Origin: a virus
IMG/VR virus record: IMGVR_UViG_3300017719_000119
Coordinates: 1-29,280 of that record
Length of the DNA stretch: 29,280 bases
Strand: one strand, 5' to 3'
Of this stretch, positions 27,896 to 29,280 are shown one piece after another. Below the pieces are notes generated by a model that was given only the letters and a program-made list of their open reading frames with translations, did not search any database and was not told where the DNA came from. The stretch's first letter is position 1. The number at the start of each line of letters is the position of its first letter. The position numbers were made by a program, and so were the translations under genes.

Positions 27896-28378
27896 ATGAA
27901 TCTACCAGAAATAACATTTAAATGTCGTGTCGCCGGTGAGTGGATGGACAAGACAACAGATGATTTTTTTAAAGGCAAACGTGTAGTGCTATTTGCATTA
28001 CCTGGTGCTTTTACACCAACATGTTCAAGTAAACAGTTACCGAAGTACGAAGAAATGTACGACCAATTTATTAACAAAGGCGTATCAGAAATATACTGTC
28101 TATCTGTTAATGATGGTTTTGTAATGAACGCTTGGGCAGACAACCTAAACGTTGAGAAAGTAAAGATGATACCAGATGGCTCTGGTGAATTTACTAGACG
28201 TATGGGTATGTTAGTTAAGAAAGACGATAAAGGATTTGGGTACAGGTCTTGGCGATATGCAATGATAATCAATGACGGTGTTGTTGAACGTGTATATGAA
28301 GAGGCAGGTAAATGCGACAATTGTACGAGTGACCCATTTGAAGTCAGTGGAGCAGAAAATGTCCTATCTGGCTGCTAA
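27896..28378 (+). CDS. Peroxiredoxin (Prx5/AhpE-type)
   Basis: A 160-residue thiol peroxidase that reduces hydrogen peroxide or organic peroxides. The active site is FALPGAFTPTCSSKQLPKYE near residues 33-52, with the peroxidatic Cys after T-P-T and the Thr/Pro pair of the P-x-x-x-T-x-x-C motif. SVNDGFVMNAWAD near residue 78 and SWRYAMIINDGVVERVYEEAG near residue 122 are family landmarks of the Prx5 group. Several later cysteines (KCDNC, SGC) could act as resolving residues. It has its own promoter. It probably protects the infected cell or works with the glutaredoxin at 14042. Confidence 0.93.
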   Translation: MNLPEITFKCRVAGEWMDKTTDDFFKGKRVVLFALPGAFTPTCSSKQLPKYEEMYDQFINKGVSEIYCLSVNDGFVMNAWADNLNVEKVKMIPDGSGEFTRRMGMLVKKDDKGFGYRSWRYAMIINDGVVERVYEEAGKCDNCTSDPFEVSGAENVLSGC

Positions 28379-28384
28379 AACTTG

Positions 28385-28392
28385 TATAAATA
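28385..28392 (+). promoter_or_regulatory. T4-type late promoter upstream of gp32
   Basis: TATAAATA (28385-28392), identical to the one at 15278, in the 82-nt gap between the peroxiredoxin gene and gp32. No -35 is needed for this class. It suggests that gp32 is also made late, as well as from the 27836 promoter. Confidence 0.75.
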
Positions 28393-28460
28393 CTAATGAG
28401 GCCGAATTAAACAGGTCACACGAAAACAATAATACGAAAATACATACAAAGGAGTAAAAT

Positions 28461-29280
28461 ATGGATTTTGAATCATTAAAACAATCAAGTGGTAATTTTG
28501 ATAAAATTACAAAAGCACTAGAAGCTTCAAGTGAAAAACCAGAAGCGAAATCATCTAACAAATACCAAGACGACAGACTTTGGAAACCTGAACTAGATAA
28601 AACTGGTAACGGTTACGCTGTGTTACGTTTCTTACCTTCTTCAAGTGGAGAAGAAATGCCATGGCAAAGAGTTTGGTCACATGCCTTCCAAGATAAAGGC
28701 GGTTGGTATATTGAAAACTCTCTAACAACATTGAATCAAAAGGATCCAGTGTCAGAAGAGAATACTAGACTATGGAATACTGGCGTAGATAGTGACAAAG
28801 AAATTGCTCGTAAGAGAAAAAGAAAATTGTCATACTATTCTAATATTTTGATAGTTAGTGACCCTAAACATCCAGAAAATGAAGGCAAGACGTTCTTGTT
28901 TAAATTTGGTAAGAAAATCTTTGATAAGATTACCGAAGCAATGCAGCCGGCATTTGAAGATGAACAGGCAATTAACCCATTTGATTTTTGGAAAGGTGCA
29001 AACTTTAAACTGAAAATCAGAAAAGTTGATGGTTATTGGAACTATGATAAGTCCGAATTTGAGGGTGTTTCTCAAATCAAAGAGTCTGATGAAGATATCA
29101 AGGCTATTTGGTCAAAACAATATCCTCTATTACCTTTTGTTGACCCTAGTAATTTTAAGACCTATGATGAGCTCAAGAGCAAATTGAATAGGGTAATTAC
29201 GGGACAACAGAATACAACCAATATCGAATCTGTAGACCTCCCACCACAGACCGAACAGGTTGTACCAAGTCAACCGGATG
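28461..29280 (+). CDS. 32: Single-stranded DNA-binding protein gp32 (3'-truncated by window edge)
   Basis: T4 gp32-type protein that coats single-stranded DNA in replication, recombination and repair. The N-terminus MDFESLKQSSGNFDKITKAL carries the basic-Ser region used for cooperative binding. The core includes NGYAVLRFLPSS, GGWYIENSLTTL and LSYYSNILIVSDPKHPENEG, then FKFGKKIFDKITEAM, FWKGANFKLKI and the basic/aromatic residues that line the DNA groove. The T4 zinc ligands (H, C, C-x-x-C) are mostly absent: the CPVC position reads DPVS. GGAGT precedes ATG 28461. The frame is open at the window end, so the acidic C-terminal tail is not seen. Confidence 0.93.
   Translation, partial: MDFESLKQSSGNFDKITKALEASSEKPEAKSSNKYQDDRLWKPELDKTGNGYAVLRFLPSSSGEEMPWQRVWSHAFQDKGGWYIENSLTTLNQKDPVSEENTRLWNTGVDSDKEIARKRKRKLSYYSNILIVSDPKHPENEGKTFLFKFGKKIFDKITEAMQPAFEDEQAINPFDFWKGANFKLKIRKVDGYWNYDKSEFEGVSQIKESDEDIKAIWSKQYPLLPFVDPSNFKTYDELKSKLNRVITGQQNTTNIESVDLPPQTEQVVPSQPD

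Noticed and set aside
1-29280. tRNA genes, CRISPR arrays, insertion sequences, attachment sites
   Set aside because: No tRNA cloverleaf (apart from the tmRNA pieces), no regularly spaced repeats, no transposase or integrase and no flanking direct repeats were seen by eye. A tRNAscan-SE run would be decisive for tRNAs.
1-29280. Cyanophage identity
   Set aside because: No photosynthesis or pentose-phosphate auxiliary genes occur in the window, and the tmRNA and lipoproteins fit an alphaproteobacterial host better; absence in one window is not proof.

Overview
This window is a contiguous piece of an AT-rich, tightly packed T4-like (Straboviridae/Kyanoviridae-type) myovirus genome. Every credible gene is on the + strand, most neighbours overlap by 1-40 nt (ATGA, TAATG), and several T4 core proteins are recognisable: NrdB (left edge), late-transcription coactivator gp33, helicase loader gp59 and ssDNA-binding protein gp32 (right edge). 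Together with ThyX, a RuvC-type resolvase, an MGME1/Cas4-like nuclease, a DUF6433-like protein and many small conserved-looking phage proteins, this resembles marine T4-like phages such as cyanophages and pelagiphages. No photosynthesis gene is present. The circularly permuted tmRNA gene and the rickettsial 17-kDa-antigen-like lipoprotein point towards an alphaproteobacterial host, possibly SAR11-like; that is an inference.

Layout. 1-1572: NrdB, a zinc-ribbon peptide and a RuvC-like resolvase. 1559-8141: a glycan cassette with an FkbM methyltransferase, three GT-A-type glycosyltransferases, three tandem paralogous GT-B/capsule-type proteins, a short UDP-sugar dehydrogenase and two small proteins. 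8142-10604: a run of very small early-type genes behind a TATAAT promoter. 10605-10769: intergenic region with two inverted repeats and a promoter. 10770-15177: small genes including a cluster of secreted proteins and lipoproteins, a glutaredoxin and a winged-helix protein. 15178-15324: large stem-loop and T4-type late promoter. 15325-18712: DUF6433-like protein, secreted protein, Bax-like glucosaminidase and a large membrane/coiled-coil protein. 18722-23255: small genes, a second sugar pair (epimerase and DegT aminotransferase) and a GH108-type endolysin. 23340-25102: promoter, PD-(D/E)XK nuclease, secreted protein, permuted tmRNA, gp33. 25113-29280: ThyX, gp59, two small membrane proteins, an unknown protein, a peroxiredoxin and gp32.

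The most striking element is at 24505-24850: a two-piece, circularly permuted tmRNA (ssrA). The acceptor piece with encoded ACCA lies upstream of the tag-coding piece, and the acceptor strands pair across the break. The coding piece encodes the tag ANDNNFALAA and is separated from the acceptor piece by a 29-codon ORF with a good Shine-Dalgarno sequence. The phage may thus supply its own trans-translation RNA, presumably working with host SmpB and alanyl-tRNA synthetase.

Transcription. Six sigma70-like promoters were found, four with the same -35 hexamer TTGCCA and a 17-bp spacer. Two TATAAATA late promoters precede the DUF6433-like gene and gp32; gp33, which acts on late promoters in T4, is encoded between them. 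The sugar genes (dehydrogenase, epimerase, aminotransferase, methyltransferase, glycosyltransferases) look like a programme to remodel a host or virion glycan.
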